A stretch of 64,000 bases of DNA, taken from Clostridium sp. JN-9 (GTDB lineage: Bacteria; Bacillota; Clostridia; Clostridiales; Clostridiaceae). Numbering within the stretch: the stretch's first letter is position 1; every line of letters starts with the position of its first letter. Location of the stretch: assembly GCF_004103695.1 (NCBI RefSeq), contig NZ_CP035280.1, forward strand, positions 2,542,001-2,606,000, read 5' to 3'. The position numbers were made by a program, and so were the translations under genes. Positions 61,311 to 64,000 of this stretch are shown here, piece by piece. The notes beneath the pieces are model-generated. The model made no database searches and was not told where the DNA came from. It saw only the letters and a list, made by a program, of their open reading frames with translations.

Positions 61311-62474
61311 TTAAGCTATCTTATATTCTTTAGCATTAGCTAAATTGATTGAAGCATTTAAATCTCTATCAATAGAAGTATTGCAATTATCACATTTATA
61401 CACCCTATCTGATAGTTTTAAATCCTTTTTAATATTTCCGCAACAACTGCAAGTTTTACTACTTGGATAAAATCTATCAACTACTCTTATTTCTATATTA
61501 TTTTGTTTTGCTTTTGAAATAAGTTTAATTCTAAATTCATAAAACTTTTGTTGTGCAACTGCCTTTGCTAAATGACGGTTCTTCATCATTCCTTTTATAT
61601 TTAAATCTTCTATTGTTATAAAGCTTGGTTTTTGCTTTATTAACTCACTTACTGTTTTATTAATATAATCAGTTCTAATATTTGTAAGTTTTTGATGAAG
61701 TTTTTGTACCTTGATTATTTGTTTTTGGATATTTTGACGAGCAGCTTCCCCTTTCTCTTTTTTATTTCTTAATTTTAAACTTTCATATTTCCTTGAAAGC
61801 TTTCTTTGCTCACGTTTTAGTTTCTTTTCCAATTTTTTAACTCTTGAAGTTTTGTTTATATTTTTTTTAATTATTCCATTACTGCAAATTGCAAAATCTT
61901 TGAGTCCCAAATCCACCCCTATTCCTTCAGAACAACGTTTACTGTTTACTTGAATATCTTCTTCAACTAATACAGAAACATAATATCTGTCAGCTTTCTG
62001 ACTTACTGTTCCACTTATTATTATGCCATTAGCTGGTATATAACCATATTCCTTGAGTCTAACCCAGCCTAAAGTTGGTATCTTAATTCTATGTCTTTCA
62101 ATAGTCCAATCAGTTTCATTGTTTTTGGGAAAGTAGGCTTTAACGTCTTGATTTTTCTTTTTCTTGAATTTTGGGAAACCAGTTTCACCTTTGAAGAACT
62201 TCTTAAAAGCTTTTTCCCCATTCATAATAGCTTGTTTAGTAGCTTTGGAAGATACTTCTTTTATCCAAAGTTTATCTACATTGTTAGGAATATACTCATT
62301 GTTAAGCCATTTAGAAAAATCCATGCCGCTAACAAATCTTTTTTCTTTTTCATAAACTTCCTTATTATGTGAAACATAAAAGTTATATATGAACCTGCTT
62401 ACACCAATTGTTCGATGAATTTTTATTATCTGTTCTTCTGTTGGTTTAATCTCTGTTTTGTATGCTTTTTTCAA
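61311..62474 (-). CDS. tnpB: TnpB-type RNA-guided endonuclease (IS605/IS607 OrfB)
   Basis: A 387-residue protein with the N-terminal OrfB helix-turn-helix (KAYKTEIKPTEEQIIKIHRT), a RuvC nuclease with acidic residues in GVDLGLKDFAI, ITIEDLNIKG and IDRDLNASINLA, and a zinc ribbon (TCSCCGNIKK ... YKCDNCN). All key residues are present, so it may be active. Starts with TTG at 62474 after GGAAGATAAAGAAG. The upstream serine transposase is broken. Confidence 0.92.
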   Translation of the reverse strand: MKKAYKTEIKPTEEQIIKIHRTIGVSRFIYNFYVSHNKEVYEKEKRFVSGMDFSKWLNNEYIPNNVDKLWIKEVSSKATKQAIMNGEKAFKKFFKGETGFPKFKKKKNQDVKAYFPKNNETDWTIERHRIKIPTLGWVRLKEYGYIPANGIIISGTVSQKADRYYVSVLVEEDIQVNSKRCSEGIGVDLGLKDFAICSNGIIKKNINKTSRVKKLEKKLKREQRKLSRKYESLKLRNKKEKGEAARQNIQKQIIKVQKLHQKLTNIRTDYINKTVSELIKQKPSFITIEDLNIKGMMKNRHLAKAVAQQKFYEFRIKLISKAKQNNIEIRVVDRFYPSSKTCSCCGNIKKDLKLSDRVYKCDNCNTSIDRDLNASINLANAKEYKIA

Positions 62475-62560
62475 CTTCTTTATCTTCCTTTATCTTTTTT
62501 TATACTTTCTTAAACTATAAATTCTGCAGCTAAAAACATGAAGCATTGAGATTACAGATG

Positions 62561-62905
62561 TCATTCACTCATCAATAAGTTTATCCCATTTTTGCGATTA
62601 TAATTCAATCCACTCCCATAATCTTCAATCACTTCATCTACAATAATTCCTTTTACATTAGCATATTGTTTAAGAAATATAACTTGATTTTTTAAATCAT
62701 CTTTTTGATTAGAAGTTGAAACTCTTGTATATATAACTACTTTTTTCCCAGAAGATGTTATACCCATAAACTCTTTATACTGTTCATAAGTATAAAACCG
62801 CCTATTTGTTGGTGTTCCGAATGCTTTTAATTTTCCTGCGTTATCCCATCATTATAGTGTTAAAACTGATACAGCAAATTCTTTAGGCTTATAGTTCTTA
62901 CTCAA
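62561..62905 (-). pseudogene. IS607-type serine transposase TnpA, decayed
   Basis: From TTG 62905 the sequence reads KNYKPKEFAVSVLTL, two stop codons, then WDNAGKLKAFGTPTNRRFYT and the resolvase start VVIYTRVSTSNQKDDLKNQ with the catalytic serine, ending at 62561 after about 60 further residues. IS607 TnpA is normally about 200 residues. A small deletion with stops and a C-terminal truncation have inactivated it, so the element cannot move on its own. Confidence 0.85.
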
Positions 62906-63081
62906 ATATAATCACTCCATTTTTGGTGGTTATGTTATATCATGTCTGAATATATTTGCATATAAACTTATAAACTATTATATCTCTCCTCTTAATGTTA
63001 ATAATACTATTCTAACATATATACGTTTTTAATGGGATATTTAATTCAATTATATTTTAGCAATTGCTGCCAAATCAAAAT
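62906..63081. other. intergenic region
   Basis: AT-rich, no gene and no clear structure seen. Confidence 0.5.
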
Positions 63082-63123
63082 AAAAAGCAGTATTAATAGC
63101 CTTTAGGCTGCATACTGCTTTTT
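63082..63123. terminator. terminator after rfbD
   Basis: AAAAAGCAGTAT (63082-63093) pairs with ATACTGCTTTTT (63112-63123), and GCCTttaGGC pairs inside. Confidence 0.75.
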
Positions 63124-63132
63124 ACAATATCT

Positions 63133-63972
63133 TTACATGTTTTTTAAATATTCCTCTACTGCTTCTTCCCAAGGTCTTGTTATGTCCCCTGTAGTAAGCT
63201 CCAGCATATAATTTTCAAGTACAGAATATTTCGGCCTTTTTGCAGGTCTTGGGAATTCATCTGTGGTACATGGTACTACATTAATATCTATATTCTTCAG
63301 TTCGAATATTTTCTTTGCAAAATCATACCATGAGCATTTTCCCTTGCAAGTGCAGTGGAATAATCCGTAATTTTTTTCCCGAACAAGCTTTATAATTACT
63401 GCTGCAAGATCCACTGTGCTGGTAGGTGTACCAAACTGATCATTTACCACCTTTATGGTGTCATGTGTCTTGCTTAAATTTATCATGGTTTTAACAAAAT
63501 TATTTCCATCGCCGTACAGCCATGCTGTTCTTACTATATAATGCTTTGGATTAAGAGTTTTAACCAGCTCTTCCCCCTGAAGCTTTGATGCTCCGTAAAC
63601 TGTCTGAGGATTTGGTGTATCAAACTCTGTTAATGGCTTATTAACCTGTCCATCAAAAACATAATCTGTGGAAATCTGAACAATTTCAGCCCCAATGGAG
63701 TAAGCTGCTTCAGCCAGATTCTTTGGTCCTATGGTATTAATTCTATATGCATTATGTACATCTGTCTCGCACTTGTCCACTGCAGTATGAGCTGCACAGT
63801 TAATTATAATATCCGGTCTTTTTTCTGATACCATTTTCTGCACACTGTCATAGTCCGTAATATCCAGATTATTTACATCTGTCAGTATAAGTTCTACAGA
63901 TTTATCACTGCTGTATTGCCTTGTTAATTCTCTTCCCAATTGTCCATTTGATCCTGTTATAAGTATTTTCAT
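63133..63972 (-). CDS. rfbD: dTDP-4-dehydrorhamnose reductase
   Basis: A 279-residue short-chain dehydrogenase-type enzyme that reduces dTDP-4-dehydrorhamnose to dTDP-L-rhamnose. NAD(P) motif MKILITGSNGQLGREL, catalytic YGASK, STDYVFDG and DQFGTPTSTVDLA are all present. AAGGAGATG precedes the start. Upstream partners (rfbA, rfbB, rfbC) would lie beyond the window. Rhamnose fits the neighbouring envelope glycan genes. Confidence 0.92.
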   Translation of the reverse strand: MKILITGSNGQLGRELTRQYSSDKSVELILTDVNNLDITDYDSVQKMVSEKRPDIIINCAAHTAVDKCETDVHNAYRINTIGPKNLAEAAYSIGAEIVQISTDYVFDGQVNKPLTEFDTPNPQTVYGASKLQGEELVKTLNPKHYIVRTAWLYGDGNNFVKTMINLSKTHDTIKVVNDQFGTPTSTVDLAAVIIKLVREKNYGLFHCTCKGKCSWYDFAKKIFELKNIDINVVPCTTDEFPRPAKRPKYSVLENYMLELTTGDITRPWEEAVEEYLKNM

Positions 63973-64000
63973 TTCATTTACATCTCCTTAATAAATTAAG

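Overview
The window looks like the chromosome of a low-GC, spore-forming clostridium (Clostridium sensu lato). By eye the DNA is strongly AT-rich. Ribosome binding sites are strong, GTG and TTG starts are common, and the insertion sequences and small proteins (Spo0E-like phosphatase, DUF2922/DUF1659/YvrJ) are typical of Clostridia. No rRNA, tRNA or CRISPR array was recognised.

Layout: 0.4-2.5 kb is an ECF sigma factor with its membrane anti-sigma. At 2.5-4.7 kb a YwaF-type membrane gene has been cut off from its ribosome binding site by an IS3 element. 4.8-9.3 kb holds small genes (GNAT, PadR regulator with a large operator palindrome, CsaA), gene remnants and dense intergenic repeats. 9.4-14.6 kb carries two c-di-GMP enzymes (HD-GYP and GGDEF) and two transporters. 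14.7-21.3 kb holds an IS1182 element, an exported protein, a DnaB-like helicase with a winged-helix partner, and an IS110 element with a probable bridge RNA. 21.4-23.7 kb is a YvrJ/DUF2922/DUF1659 trio divergent from two sigma-like genes. 23.75-25.75 kb is a deletion scar joining the front of a PRD regulator to the back of xylulokinase. 25.9-28.8 kb is a defence-like pair (AAA ATPase plus TOPRIM-like protein) with decayed neighbours. 29.4-32.0 kb holds an aldehyde dehydrogenase and dprA.

The central discovery is an integrated element of about 11 kb at 32.9-43.9 kb that splits comM (yifB). A large serine integrase sits at one end. Both junctions share a 6-bp core, and joining the two comM halves across that core restores a continuous 513-codon gene. 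The element has a Rep_3-type initiator with four 22-bp iterons, an EcoRV-like restriction enzyme with its adenine methylase, a small tyrosine recombinase, an operon of seven small unknown genes, a Spo0E-like protein, a lipoprotein and a ribbon-helix-helix regulator. It looks like a plasmid that integrates into the competence gene and is stabilised by restriction-modification.

Next to comM lies a REP-associated tyrosine transposase (RAYT) gene. Beyond it, 45-49.6 kb is a mosaic of REP-like units of about 105 bp and truncated rayT copies mixed with IS66, IS200, DUF2442 and probable group II intron fragments. The same REP units occur at 23.7, 25.9, 29.3 and 30.9 kb, often supplying the stop codon or C-terminal tail of a neighbouring gene.

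49.6-64 kb is a cell-envelope region: a cell-wall-binding Ig-like surface protein, accessory SecA2, a lipid-linked glycosylation cassette (GT2, polytopic GT-C-like protein, SMR-type pair), a repeat-containing amidase, a TnpB gene with a decayed IS607 transposase, and dTDP-rhamnose synthesis (rfbD).
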